Assembly (NCBI RefSeq): GCF_040720935.1
Contig: NZ_JBFDAE010000003.1
Location: 248,001 to 312,000 of the forward strand
Length of the DNA: 64,000 bases
Direction: 5' to 3'
Origin: Jejuia sp040720935
GTDB taxonomy: Bacteria > Bacteroidota > Bacteroidia > Flavobacteriales > Flavobacteriaceae
Shown: positions 1-8,254 of the stretch, one piece after another
How the letters are laid out: each line of letters starts with the position of its first letter
Position numbering within the stretch: position 1 is the stretch's first letter
Translations under genes and position numbers: made by a program
The notes under the pieces: generated by a model
Database searches by the model: none
What the model was told of the DNA's origin: nothing
What the model saw: only the letters and a program-made list of their open reading frames with translations

Positions 1-533
1 AGGACGTAGATGGTTTCCATCCTACAAACGTTGGGAGAATGGCTTTAGATTTACCAACATTTTTGCCGGCAACACCATATGGAATCATGGAGTTATTGGA
101 GCGTTATCAAATTGAAACCTCAGGTAAAAAAGTGGTGGTTATGGGAAGAAGCCATATTGTTGGTCGCCCTATGAGTATTTTAATGAGCCAGAAACGAAAA
201 GCTGGAGATGCAACGGTAACAGTTGTTCATAGTCGTTCTAAAAATCTAGAGGACATTACCAGAGAAGCAGATATTATTGTTGCTGCCATTGGGATTTCAG
301 AATTTTTAACTGGAGATATGGTTAAGGAAGATGTAGTGATTATTGATGTTGGAATTACTCGTGTTCCAGATGCTACCAAAAAGAACGGTTACCGATTAGC
401 GGGAGATGTACACTTTGAAAGTGTGAGTCAAAAAGCAAGTTTTATTACACCAGTTCCAGGTGGTGTAGGACCAATGACGATTGCGATGTTATTAAAAAAC
501 ACCTTACTTGCCAGAGAAAGACACAATCAATAA
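1..533 (+). CDS. folD: FolD, C-terminal part (5' end outside window)
   Basis: Bifunctional methylenetetrahydrofolate dehydrogenase / methenyltetrahydrofolate cyclohydrolase of cytosolic one-carbon metabolism. The frame is open from the first bases and reads DVDGFHPTNVGRM before the first internal Met at 39, which matches the conserved FolD substrate-site segment, so the real start lies upstream of the window. The NAD(P)-binding half is visible: VVVMGRSHIVGRP (Rossmann loop), VHSRSKN, DIIVAAIG, and the C-terminal PGGVGPMTIAMLL signature. About 176 residues of a usual ~290 are present. A perfect stem with a T-run follows the stop at 553-594, so this looks like the end of a transcript. Identification is secure. 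Confidence 0.96.
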   Translation, partial: DVDGFHPTNVGRMALDLPTFLPATPYGIMELLERYQIETSGKKVVVMGRSHIVGRPMSILMSQKRKAGDATVTVVHSRSKNLEDITREADIIVAAIGISEFLTGDMVKEDVVIIDVGITRVPDATKKNGYRLAGDVHFESVSQKASFITPVPGGVGPMTIAMLLKNTLLARERHNQ

Positions 534-552
534 ATATCAAATAGAATTAATT

Positions 553-594
553 AAATTGCATCATGGACTTTTTTAGTTTTGATGCAATTTTTTT
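553..594 (+). terminator. Intrinsic terminator of folD, overlapping the next start codon
   Basis: A perfect 10-bp stem (AAATTGCATC at 553-562, GATGCAATTT at 581-590) with an 18-base loop is followed by a T-run to 594. The ATG at 563 of the next gene is the first loop base, so this hairpin may also affect translation of that gene. Confidence 0.75.
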
Positions 595-1285
595 ATGCGC
601 TAGAGTTGCCGTTGGTAGTTTGCAGCATTTGATTCCAATAGTTGTGGCACTATTATTTTGTGTGGTTTTTATAAACTTTGCAAAGTATAAATTACATAAG
701 AAACAACAAGAATTAGCCATTCATTTGGTAGCTTGGTTTATAAGTCTCTCAGTTTTAGTTTTTCATATTTACTATATATTAAAAGGAAATTATGATGTTG
801 CTACAGATTTGCCCTTATACCTCTGTAGTTTATTGGGATTGCTAATCCCGATCTTTACACATTACAGAAAATTATGGATGTATGAAATTTTGCTGTTTTG
901 GATTATAGCGGGAACTTTTCAGGGGGTGATCACTCCAGATATTGCAGAAGGATTTCCTAGTTTTGATTTTTTCAGATATTGGATTGTGCATTTAGGATTA
1001 TTGACAGTTATTTTTTATGCGACTTTTGTATTTAATATGCGTCCAAAACTAAAGAGTGTTTTTAAGTCTTTTTTAGCCTTACAGCTTTATGTCATCCTAA
1101 TGATTTTGGGAAACTATCTTTTAGATGCGAACTATTTTTATTTAAATGAAAAGCCTGAATCAGCATCACTTTTAGATTATTTTGGAGCATGGCCATGGTA
1201 TGTTATACTTGCTCAAATAGTAGTGATTCCGTATTTTTTATTGATTTATTTGCCTTTTTATGTAGTTGAAAGAAGGAAGAAATAG
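563..1285 (+). CDS. YwaF/TIGR02206-like integral membrane protein
   Basis: Predicted polytopic membrane protein of 240 residues with about six or seven hydrophobic segments (near residues 20-40, 55-73, 84-98, 106-125, 140-157, 168-187, 214-233). The family resemblance (YwaF, DUF integral membrane proteins) rests on the pattern SLQHLIPI near the N-terminus, the DLPLYLCSLLG segment and the TPDI motif after the fourth helix. The biochemical role of the family is not established. ATG 563 is the only ATG before the first helix. It sits inside the loop of the folD terminator, so the exact N-terminus is uncertain. No operon partner is evident. Confidence 0.75.
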   Translation: MDFFSFDAIFLCARVAVGSLQHLIPIVVALLFCVVFINFAKYKLHKKQQELAIHLVAWFISLSVLVFHIYYILKGNYDVATDLPLYLCSLLGLLIPIFTHYRKLWMYEILLFWIIAGTFQGVITPDIAEGFPSFDFFRYWIVHLGLLTVIFYATFVFNMRPKLKSVFKSFLALQLYVILMILGNYLLDANYFYLNEKPESASLLDYFGAWPWYVILAQIVVIPYFLLIYLPFYVVERRKK

Positions 1286-1609
1286 CGTAAAGTTGTTACT
1301 TCGTAAATTTTGTACTAGGTTTTTAAATACTTTGTGATAGAATAAAGTTGTATTTTTAATAATATTTTTTTAGTACATGACAAAAAATAAAATATCTCAT
1401 TGAGACCCGAGAAAAAAAATTTTCAAGCGGTAAAAATGACATTTCATTAAATGCTTGATTTTAAATTATTTAACAAATCTGTCAATGGTAGCGCAATCGA
1501 AATGCCATAAAAATTAGAATCCCTAATGTCTTCGACTGCGCTTAGACCTACATTTAGCCTTCCATTGTATTTTTTGTCGTGTACTTGTAATATTTTATAA
1601 TAAAACCTC
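1286..1609. other. Gene-free AT-rich spacer (324 bp)
   Basis: No ORF of coding character is visible. The only notable sequence is a fragment around 1531-1546 reading CTTCGACTGCGCTTAG, a short dispersed sequence; a near relative in reverse orientation is seen at 24406-24419. The promoter of the M14 peptidase gene should lie here, but no clear TAnnTTTG box is seen. Confidence 0.5.
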
Positions 1610-4129
1610 ATGAAAAATTACTTGTTCGTTTTACTCGTTTTTGTTGTAGCGCTACTAAAAGCTCAAAATCAATTTGAATTAGCATATCATTTACCTCAAG
1701 ATGTTCAGTATAATGCGGCTATTCCAACACCGGAAAGTGTTCTTGGTCATCCTGTTGGAGAATGGCATGTAACCCATGATAAGTTGGTCGAATACATGAA
1801 AGCCTTAGCTAACGTTTCCGATAGAATTACCATTGAAAACCTTGGTAAAACATTTGAAGGCAGACCTTTAATATTACTTACCATAACGTCACCTGAAAAC
1901 CACCAAAACATTGAAAACATCAGGTTGAAACATTTAAAATTAATGGATTCAAGTAGTGATAAATTAAATATTCAAACGATGCCATTAGTTGTGTATCAAG
2001 GGTTTTCAGTACATGGCAATGAGGCTAGTGGCGTTAATGCAAGTTTGTTATTAGCCTATTATTTAGCAGCTGCACAAGGTTCTGAAATTGACGAATTATT
2101 AAAAAATACGGTCATATTATTAGACCCCGCTTTAAATCCCGATGGTGTACAGCGCTTTGCGTCTTGGGTAAATATGAATAAAAGTGAAAACCAAAATGGT
2201 GATGCTAACGATAGGGAATATCACGAAGGTTGGCCAAAAGGAAGAACGAACCATTATTGGTTTGACTTAAATAGAGATTGGTTACCTGCGCAATTACCAG
2301 AATCTAGAATCCGAATTGAAACATACAATAAATGGATGCCCAATATTTTAACAGACCATCATGAAATGAGCACTAATTCTACATACTTTTTTCAACCCGG
2401 AGTTCAATCTAGAGTGCATCCATTAACACCCAAAGCGAATCAGGTTTTAACCAAAGAAATTGGGAATTACCATGCTAAAGCATTAAATGAGATAGGATCT
2501 TTATATTTTACCGAAGAGCGTTATGATGATTACTATTACGGAAAGGGCTCTACTTTCCCGGACATCAATGGAGCCATTGGGATTTTATTTGAGCAAGCAA
2601 GTTCAAGAGGTCATGTTCAGGAAACTATAAATGGTAAATTAACGTTTCCGTTTACGATTAGAAATCAATTTAAAACGGCTTTGTCAACCCTCCAAGCAGG
2701 TAAAGACATGCGCGTAAAATTATTGAACTATCAAAAGGAATTTTTTATAAATGAACGACAAGAAAATTCAAAAAACAGCATAAAGGCTATTGTATTTGGA
2801 GATGAAAGTGATGCGGCCAAAACCTATCATTTAGCTGAAATATTAAAGCGTCATAATATTAAATTTCACAAACCAAATGCAGATATCACTATAAACCGTA
2901 AGACATTTAAAAGGGAAACAAGTTTTATTGTTCCAACACAGCAAACAAGAAGCACGATAATCAAGGCAATGTTTGAAAAAAGAACGACGTTTTCTGATAG
3001 TTTGTTTTATGATATTTCTGCATGGACTTACCCATTAGCATTCAATTTAGACTATGCTGAATTAAAATCTACATCAAATGTTGGCGAGTTAGTCCAAGAT
3101 TTAAAGCTTAAAAAAGGATTTGTTTCTGCTAAAAGTAATTATGCCTACTTGATGCAATGGCATGAATATTATACGCCTAAGGCATTAAGTAAAATGCTGG
3201 AAAAAGGATTACGAGTTAAAGTTGGTATGCAGCCGTTTTCATTAAACAATAATGCGTTTGATTACGGAACTATTTTAATTTCAGTTCAAAATCAAAATTT
3301 GAATGAGAACGAACTATTCACCTTTTTAAATCAAGTTGCAGAAGAGAGTCATGTAAAAATAGTTGGTGTTAATACAGGGTTAACTCAAGGTATAGATTTA
3401 GGGAGTTCACAGTTTAAAAAAATAGAAAGACCCAAGGTTGCATTATTGGTTGGAAATGGTATTACTTCTTATGATGCAGGAGAAGTTTGGCATTTATTTG
3501 ATCAGCGTTATCAAATGCATCTTACAAAATTAGATGTGATTTTATTAAGAAGGGTGGATCTTTCAAAATATACAACCATTATTGTCCCTAGCTCAAAAAT
3601 GAAATTAGATAAAAACACGGTAGATAAACTAAAAGCATGGGTAAAAAGTGGAGGCACAATTATAGGCTATAAAAATGCGGTAAAATGGTTATCGTCAAAC
3701 GAGTTTATAAAATTGGAGTATGTCGAAGCAAAGGTTGAAGCTAAACATGTGAGTTTTGAGGAGAAAGCAGATTTTAAGGGTGCTCAAAATATTGGAGGTG
3801 CTATTTTTGAAACTGAATTAGATAGATCCCATCCTATAAATTTTGGTTTTTCAAATGATAAATTACCGATGTTTAGAAAAACGAAAATCTTTATTAAACC
3901 AGATAGTTCCAGCTATAATAATCCCATAAAATATACTAAGAATCCACTTTTAAGTGGTTATATTTCAAAGCCAAATTTAGAGGTTCTTAAAGAAACTGTT
4001 CCTTTCCAAATAAAAAAGTTAGGTAGTGGAAAAGTGGTTGTTTTCACAGACAATACAAATTTTAGGGGATTTTGGTATGGCACTAATAAATTGCTAATGA
4101 ATGCTGTGTTTTTTGCAGATATGATGTAG
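1610..4129 (+). CDS. Secreted M14-family zinc carboxypeptidase
   Basis: Exported metallopeptidase of 839 residues. A cleavable signal peptide spans about residues 1-18 (hydrophobic run ending LLKAQ). The M14 catalytic domain covers about residues 50-370. The zinc-binding HGNE motif is at 135-138. The substrate-site segments NPDGVQRF, LNRDW and TDHHEMS follow, and the later FEQASSRGH carries the region of the general-base glutamate. The remaining C-terminal half resembles the glutamine-amidotransferase-like (DJ-1/ThuA-type) domain found behind M14 domains in Bacteroidetes, with PKVALLVGNGITSYDAGEVW near residue 605. It likely cleaves peptides in the periplasm or outside the cell. It is flanked by the convergent VOC gene and stands alone. 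Confidence 0.88.
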   Translation: MKNYLFVLLVFVVALLKAQNQFELAYHLPQDVQYNAAIPTPESVLGHPVGEWHVTHDKLVEYMKALANVSDRITIENLGKTFEGRPLILLTITSPENHQNIENIRLKHLKLMDSSSDKLNIQTMPLVVYQGFSVHGNEASGVNASLLLAYYLAAAQGSEIDELLKNTVILLDPALNPDGVQRFASWVNMNKSENQNGDANDREYHEGWPKGRTNHYWFDLNRDWLPAQLPESRIRIETYNKWMPNILTDHHEMSTNSTYFFQPGVQSRVHPLTPKANQVLTKEIGNYHAKALNEIGSLYFTEERYDDYYYGKGSTFPDINGAIGILFEQASSRGHVQETINGKLTFPFTIRNQFKTALSTLQAGKDMRVKLLNYQKEFFINERQENSKNSIKAIVFGDESDAAKTYHLAEILKRHNIKFHKPNADITINRKTFKRETSFIVPTQQTRSTIIKAMFEKRTTFSDSLFYDISAWTYPLAFNLDYAELKSTSNVGELVQDLKLKKGFVSAKSNYAYLMQWHEYYTPKALSKMLEKGLRVKVGMQPFSLNNNAFDYGTILISVQNQNLNENELFTFLNQVAEESHVKIVGVNTGLTQGIDLGSSQFKKIERPKVALLVGNGITSYDAGEVWHLFDQRYQMHLTKLDVILLRRVDLSKYTTIIVPSSKMKLDKNTVDKLKAWVKSGGTIIGYKNAVKWLSSNEFIKLEYVEAKVEAKHVSFEEKADFKGAQNIGGAIFETELDRSHPINFGFSNDKLPMFRKTKIFIKPDSSSYNNPIKYTKNPLLSGYISKPNLEVLKETVPFQIKKLGSGKVVVFTDNTNFRGFWYGTNKLLMNAVFFADMM

Positions 4130-4135
4130 CTCTTA

Positions 4136-4561
4136 TTATTTAGCAAATAATTGAGACATGTCCTTAAAAGCCTTAAACTCCAAGGCATTTCCAGAAGGAT
4201 CATAAAAAAACATAGTAGCTTGTTCTCCCGCTAAGCCTTCAAATCTTATGTAAGGCTCAATAACAAATTTTATGTTTTTATGTTTTAAATCCTCAGCGAA
4301 AGTGTGAAACACATCCCAAGGTAAAACAACCCCAAAATGAGGGATAGGAACGTCTTTCCCATCTACAGGATTAGTAGCCAAACTCGATGTGTTTTCCTTT
4401 GGTTTATAGTGAATGACTAGTTGGTGTCCGAAGAAATTAAAATCTACCCAATGGTTGCTGCTTCTACCTTCCTCACAACCCAAAATATCACGATAAAATA
4501 ATCTGCACTTCTCTAAATTGGAAACAGGTATTGCTATGTGAAAAGGTGTAAAATGCGACAT
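4136..4561 (-). CDS. VOC-family (glyoxalase/dioxygenase-like) protein
   Basis: Small cytosolic protein of 141 residues with the paired beta-alpha-beta-beta-beta fold expected of the vicinal oxygen chelate superfamily. The N-terminal FHIAIPVSNLEKCRLFYRDI gives the first metal-ligand His and the typical FYRDILGC helix. HFGVVL begins the second module, and FFYDPSGNALEFK carries the C-terminal Glu ligand region. The substrate is unknown; family members include glyoxalases, dioxygenases and resistance proteins. It ends seven bases from the convergent M14 gene. Confidence 0.82.
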   Translation of the reverse strand: MSHFTPFHIAIPVSNLEKCRLFYRDILGCEEGRSSNHWVDFNFFGHQLVIHYKPKENTSSLATNPVDGKDVPIPHFGVVLPWDVFHTFAEDLKHKNIKFVIEPYIRFEGLAGEQATMFFYDPSGNALEFKAFKDMSQLFAK

Positions 4562-4592
4562 TTTGATGCTATTTTGGTATAAGTGTTCTAAT

Positions 4593-5357
4593 TTACCTTG
4601 TGCTTTTCTTAGTGTTGTTTTTTAGAAATGTTTTTGTGCTGTCTTCCAAAAGCGTATTCAATTCCTTAAATTCTTCTTTTGTGAGTTCGCGATATTCCCC
4701 AACTGGCATATCTATTTTAATGTTCATAATCCTGACACGTTTTAAGGTTTGTACCTCATAATTCAAATAATCGCACATACGTCGAATTTGTCTGTTCAGA
4801 CCTTGCGTTAAAATAATTTTGAATTTGTATGTGCCCAGTTTTTCGACTTTACATTTTTTAGTGGTTTTATTTAAATCTGCAAGAGGAATGCCGCCTTCCA
4901 TACGTTGAATAAAAGTTTGGGAAATTGGTTTATCAACCGTTACAATATATTCTTTTTCGTGATTATTGCTGGCACGCAGAATCTTATTGACGATATCACC
5001 ATCATCGGTCAATAAAATTAAACCTTCACTTGGTTTATCCAATCTTCCGATAGGAAAAATACGTTTTGGATATTTTATAAAATCAATGATATTATCTTTT
5101 TCAACTGAAGTATCCGTAGTACAAACAATACCAACGGGTTTATTGAAAGCTAAATAAACAAAAGGATCGTTGGTGTTTTTTATAGTTTCGCCATCAACGG
5201 CAACGCTGTCATCTGGAGCTATTTTTGTTCCCATTTCTGGAACAATGCCATTTATCGTTACTCTACCAGCTTCTATAAGTTTATCGGCTTCTCGTCTTGA
5301 GCAATACCCAACTTCACTTAAAAATTTATTGATACGTTTTAGTTTTACGTCTGCCAT
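4593..5357 (-). CDS. rluF: RluF-type 23S rRNA pseudouridine synthase
   Basis: Isomerises a uridine of 23S rRNA (U2604 in the RluF subfamily) to pseudouridine. It has 254 residues: an S4 RNA-binding domain at about 1-60 (RINKFLSEVGYCSRREADKL), then the RsuA/RluB/E/F catalytic domain with the active-site motif GRLDKPSEGLILLTDDG carrying the catalytic Asp, and the C-terminal GLNRQIRRMCDYLNYEV motif typical of RluF. A TATTTTTG -7 box lies at 5362-5369, only four bases before the ATG, so the transcript is probably leaderless or nearly so. Confidence 0.92.
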   Translation of the reverse strand: MADVKLKRINKFLSEVGYCSRREADKLIEAGRVTINGIVPEMGTKIAPDDSVAVDGETIKNTNDPFVYLAFNKPVGIVCTTDTSVEKDNIIDFIKYPKRIFPIGRLDKPSEGLILLTDDGDIVNKILRASNNHEKEYIVTVDKPISQTFIQRMEGGIPLADLNKTTKKCKVEKLGTYKFKIILTQGLNRQIRRMCDYLNYEVQTLKRVRIMNIKIDMPVGEYRELTKEEFKELNTLLEDSTKTFLKNNTKKSTR

Positions 5358-5361
5358 GGTT

Positions 5362-5369
5362 CAAAAATA
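5362..5369 (-). promoter_or_regulatory. Bacteroidetes -7 box (TATTTTTG) of rluF
   Basis: On the minus strand TATTTTTG is followed by AACC and the ATG at 5357. Bacteroidetes transcription usually starts about five bases beyond this box, which would place the start at or beside the ATG. Confidence 0.55.
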
Positions 5370-5374
5370 CGAAG

Positions 5375-6202
5375 TTATGCGTTTAAAAAGTCTAAAATAT
5401 GTTGGTAAACTTTATTAGATTTAAGCCTGTGTCCTGAACCAATGGTTTTAATTAAGGTAGAATTTTTATACGCACGATGAATATCCAAAGCCTCTTTATA
5501 AGAAATAATTTTATCCTTTTTATCGTGGATGATCAAGCCTTTGATTTGAATATTGCTATAAAAATTTTCAACACAATAGTGTTCCGGCAAATGGTTGAAA
5601 TGCTTCAAATAATAAGCATCTATAGCTTTTACAACCCTACTGTTATACTTCATCATATTCACGTAATTCCCAACGGATATGGCAAGATTTGAAGGTGCTC
5701 CTAACAAAACTATTTTTTCTACAGAAGGAAGCTCATGGTTCTCTAGTGCGATAGCACAAGCTGTGCCACCTACGGAGTGACCAATAATAATATTAGGCTT
5801 AAATTTTGAGATCACCACCTTAAGGCATTCAGAATAGAGAGGCGCATTAAATATTTTATTGCCCGAAGCACCATGTGCAGGTCCATCGATAGACATGACG
5901 TTGTAGTCTTTTTGTTTTAAAAGTTCTATTAAATCTTTCCATCTAAAAGAATTACTGTCCCAGCCATGTACCAATAAAATGGTCTCTTTGCTACCTTTCC
6001 AATGGTATGTCTTTATTTTAAAACCATTGTATGTAATATCTTCTTGATTGGCATCTTTTAAATAGGAGATAGCTTCTTCATCCAGTTTGGCATCACGGGG
6101 TGTCGAGAATAAGCGAACAGCTAATTTGGCTGCGTAGGCAGGGGAGATGTAGCTTATAAAATTTATGGAAGCCCCAACGAATTTGGTAAGATTGTCATTC
6201 AT
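5375..6202 (-). CDS. Alpha/beta hydrolase
   Basis: Predicted serine hydrolase of 275 residues. The oxyanion-side motif LLVHGWDSNSFRW and the nucleophile elbow GHSVGG (Ser near residue 143) are clear. The acid and base are probably the Asp in LIIHDKKDKII and the His in GSGHRLK near the C-terminus. No signal peptide is evident, although a weakly hydrophobic N-terminal stretch (NFISYISPAYAAKLAVRL) could associate with the membrane. The substrate cannot be deduced. Its ATG abuts the stop of the upstream cupin gene, so the two are cotranscribed. Confidence 0.85.
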   Translation of the reverse strand: MNDNLTKFVGASINFISYISPAYAAKLAVRLFSTPRDAKLDEEAISYLKDANQEDITYNGFKIKTYHWKGSKETILLVHGWDSNSFRWKDLIELLKQKDYNVMSIDGPAHGASGNKIFNAPLYSECLKVVISKFKPNIIIGHSVGGTACAIALENHELPSVEKIVLLGAPSNLAISVGNYVNMMKYNSRVVKAIDAYYLKHFNHLPEHYCVENFYSNIQIKGLIIHDKKDKIISYKEALDIHRAYKNSTLIKTIGSGHRLKSNKVYQHILDFLNA

Positions 6203-6571
6203 TTAATCTTCCCTATTTACTAAATCCATAGAAAAAGCTGGTGTGCAAATAGCCAAATATTCACACATTTCTGTAAACGGATTGGAATATTGTACTCTGG
6301 TATTTTTTTCAATTTTAATAGATTGACCAGCTTCTAAAACAATAATTTCATCTTCAATAATAAATTGTTTTTTGCCTCGAATGACAAAAGTGTATTCGTC
6401 AAATTCTGGTGTTTGAAAAGGTTCGCTCCATCCAGCAGGTGCTTTCATGTGGGCGATACTTATTTTAGAATTACCGTCTGTAGCATTTCCAAAATGTTCT
6501 TCAATTATCTTTCCATCTGATGTTGGAACAACAAAAGGATTATTTTGAATGGTATATTTTTTTTGAGACAT
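6203..6571 (-). CDS. Cupin-domain protein
   Basis: Single-domain cupin of 122 residues. The first cupin motif region is FQTPEFDEYTFVIRGKKQF, with a Glu (and no His pair) where metal ligands usually lie. The second motif region is GQSIKIEKNTRVQYSNP, in which the usual His is replaced by an Arg/Gln context. Metal binding may therefore be absent or altered. It is directly upstream of the alpha/beta hydrolase, with the downstream ATG touching the stop. The function is unknown; small cupins of this type are sugar-binding, dioxygenase or regulatory proteins. Confidence 0.78.
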   Translation of the reverse strand: MSQKKYTIQNNPFVVPTSDGKIIEEHFGNATDGNSKISIAHMKAPAGWSEPFQTPEFDEYTFVIRGKKQFIIEDEIIVLEAGQSIKIEKNTRVQYSNPFTEMCEYLAICTPAFSMDLVNRED

Positions 6572-6572
6572 A

Positions 6573-6620
6573 TATTATTCTTCAAATTCCAAATTCCAAG
6601 TTTTAAATTCCAAAACTCAG
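6573..6620. repeat. Short imperfect AAATTCCA repeats between yitT and the cupin gene
   Basis: Three near-copies of AAATTCCA lie in the spacer (CAAATTCCAAATTCCAAG and TTTAAATTCCAAA). This low-complexity spacer sequence resembles the AACTTC heptamers near 18.8 kb in style. No function is visible. Confidence 0.5.
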
Positions 6621-6637
6621 AATCCTTAATAATTTAT

Positions 6638-7618
6638 TTAATGCTGGTTTTTTAATGGTTTTTTCTTAATCATGCCGCCTTTTAAATCTTTTACGACACC
6701 CATAACCACAAAAGCATTCCTATCAATTTTATCAATTTCGGTTTGTAGTTTAGCAAGTTCTAAACGGGTTACAATCGTATAAATAATGTCTTTGTCATAG
6801 CTTTCTCCGCTTGACCCGTAACCACCTCTTCCTGCATAGATAGTGCAAGCGCGTCTTAGCTTTTGGGTAAGCATTATTCTCATTTCTTTATGCTTGTTTG
6901 AAATAATGGTAACGCCAACATATTCTTCAACACCATCAACAACAAAATCGACCGTTTTTGCAGCAGATAAGTATGTTAAAATGGCATAAAGTGCAGTTTC
7001 CATAGATAGAACATAAGCACCAACTGAGAAGATTAAAATATTAATAAGCAAGAGCACATCACCAATAGTAAGTGATAGTTTTCTTCCTAAATAAATAGCC
7101 AAAACTTCGGTGCCATCAATAACGCTACCGCCTCTCATGGACATCCCAATACCTAAACCTAAAAAGAATCCACCAAAAACAGCAATAAGTAACTTGTCTT
7201 CTGTGATGGTAGGATAGTCCACAAAATGTACGACTATGGCTAAAAATGCAATAGCTATGATGCTCTTTATGGCAAATTTATTCCCAATAGTTTTGGACGC
7301 TAAATAGATAAATGGCCCATTAACAATGATTAAAAGGACACTAAGGTCTAGCGCCGTAACATTCTCAAGAAGTAAAGAAATACCTGTGGCGCCACCATCA
7401 ATAAAGCTATTTGGCAATAAAAAACCCTTTAAACCAAAACCAGCTGAAAATACACCAATTGCTATAAAAATATATTCTTTGATGGCATGTGATAATTCTA
7501 CATGTAACCGTCTTACCAAAGGTTCAATCTCTTTTTTGCTTATAGGTTTGTCTATCTTCGTTTTTTCGAGTTGTTTTCGAGCTACATCAATCAGTATTTT
7601 AGATAAAAAAGGATTCAT
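6638..7618 (-). CDS. YitT-family membrane protein with DUF2179 domain
   Basis: Polytopic inner-membrane protein of 326 residues. After a ~40-residue cytosolic N-terminus come five or so hydrophobic segments of the YitT/DUF161 type, with the family signature FLLPNSFIDGGATGISLL and the later GLGIGMSMRGGSVIDGTEVLA. A soluble C-terminal DUF2179 domain (about residues 235-315, ending VVMGVVKDLKGG) follows. The transported substrate or function is not established. It is separated by nine bases from the upstream lipoprotein gene (7628-8182), with which it is probably cotranscribed. Confidence 0.88.
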   Translation of the reverse strand: MNPFLSKILIDVARKQLEKTKIDKPISKKEIEPLVRRLHVELSHAIKEYIFIAIGVFSAGFGLKGFLLPNSFIDGGATGISLLLENVTALDLSVLLIIVNGPFIYLASKTIGNKFAIKSIIAIAFLAIVVHFVDYPTITEDKLLIAVFGGFFLGLGIGMSMRGGSVIDGTEVLAIYLGRKLSLTIGDVLLLINILIFSVGAYVLSMETALYAILTYLSAAKTVDFVVDGVEEYVGVTIISNKHKEMRIMLTQKLRRACTIYAGRGGYGSSGESYDKDIIYTIVTRLELAKLQTEIDKIDRNAFVVMGVVKDLKGGMIKKKPLKNQH

Positions 7619-7627
7619 AATTTGGTT

Positions 7628-8182
7628 TTAGTGCCAGTTGATAAAAAAGTACTTGATTTTTGCATTATCGGGAATATGTGTTGCTTCAATATTTAAATCC
7701 ATATCAACCCTCAGGTTTGAAGGTAATTCTTTTTTATCTATTGTAAAACTTGCATTAATACTATTTACAGTAATTACGATAGAATTGATTAAATTATCAA
7801 TTCTTGAAATTTTATAACTATTAGAGATATCTTTGAAAGTGCTTATGGTAGAGATGTTTTTATCAGTTTTATAGCGTTCATCCATAATTCTAACCGTTTC
7901 AATAACGGATGTTGAATCTAGGGATTGAGAAGGTGTTAGCACCAAAAGCTGTTTGCCGGTTTTTTCATAGATTTCAATGTCATTTTTATTGCCCATAAAT
8001 TCATCGCCACCAATACGCTTTACAATAGAATCATTACTGAAAATGGTTTCTAAATCTTTCACTTGGGTGGAATCATTTAACAGTCCAACATGTTGCTTAG
8101 ATATTTGAAATGGGTCTTGCGCTTTGTTGCAAGCAACGCAAAGTACCACTATTAATAGTATGTAAGTTATTGATTTATTCAT
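7628..8182 (-). CDS. Hypothetical lipoprotein upstream of yitT
   Basis: Unrecognised 184-residue protein. The N-terminus MNKSITYILLIVVLCVACNK has a clear type II signal peptide with lipobox CVAC, so it is predicted to be lipid-anchored. The rest is mixed alpha/beta without a motif I can name. It is Asp/Ser/Ile-rich, contains the phrase KNDIEIYEKTGKQLLVLTP, and ends in a short hydrophobic-aromatic tail (KIKYFFINWH). It may be cotranscribed with yitT nine bases downstream. Confidence 0.75.
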   Translation of the reverse strand: MNKSITYILLIVVLCVACNKAQDPFQISKQHVGLLNDSTQVKDLETIFSNDSIVKRIGGDEFMGNKNDIEIYEKTGKQLLVLTPSQSLDSTSVIETVRIMDERYKTDKNISTISTFKDISNSYKISRIDNLINSIVITVNSINASFTIDKKELPSNLRVDMDLNIEATHIPDNAKIKYFFINWH

Positions 8183-8254
8183 AAAAATTAAATTATTAGT
8201 TCTGTAAGTTTTATTTTCTTTCGTTAAGGAAATCTTGATGTATCGTAAAAGGGA

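Noticed and set aside
3958..4203. 81-codon minus-strand ORF over the end of the M14 gene
   Set aside because: Overlaps the strongly supported peptidase and the VOC gene, with no coding character of its own.
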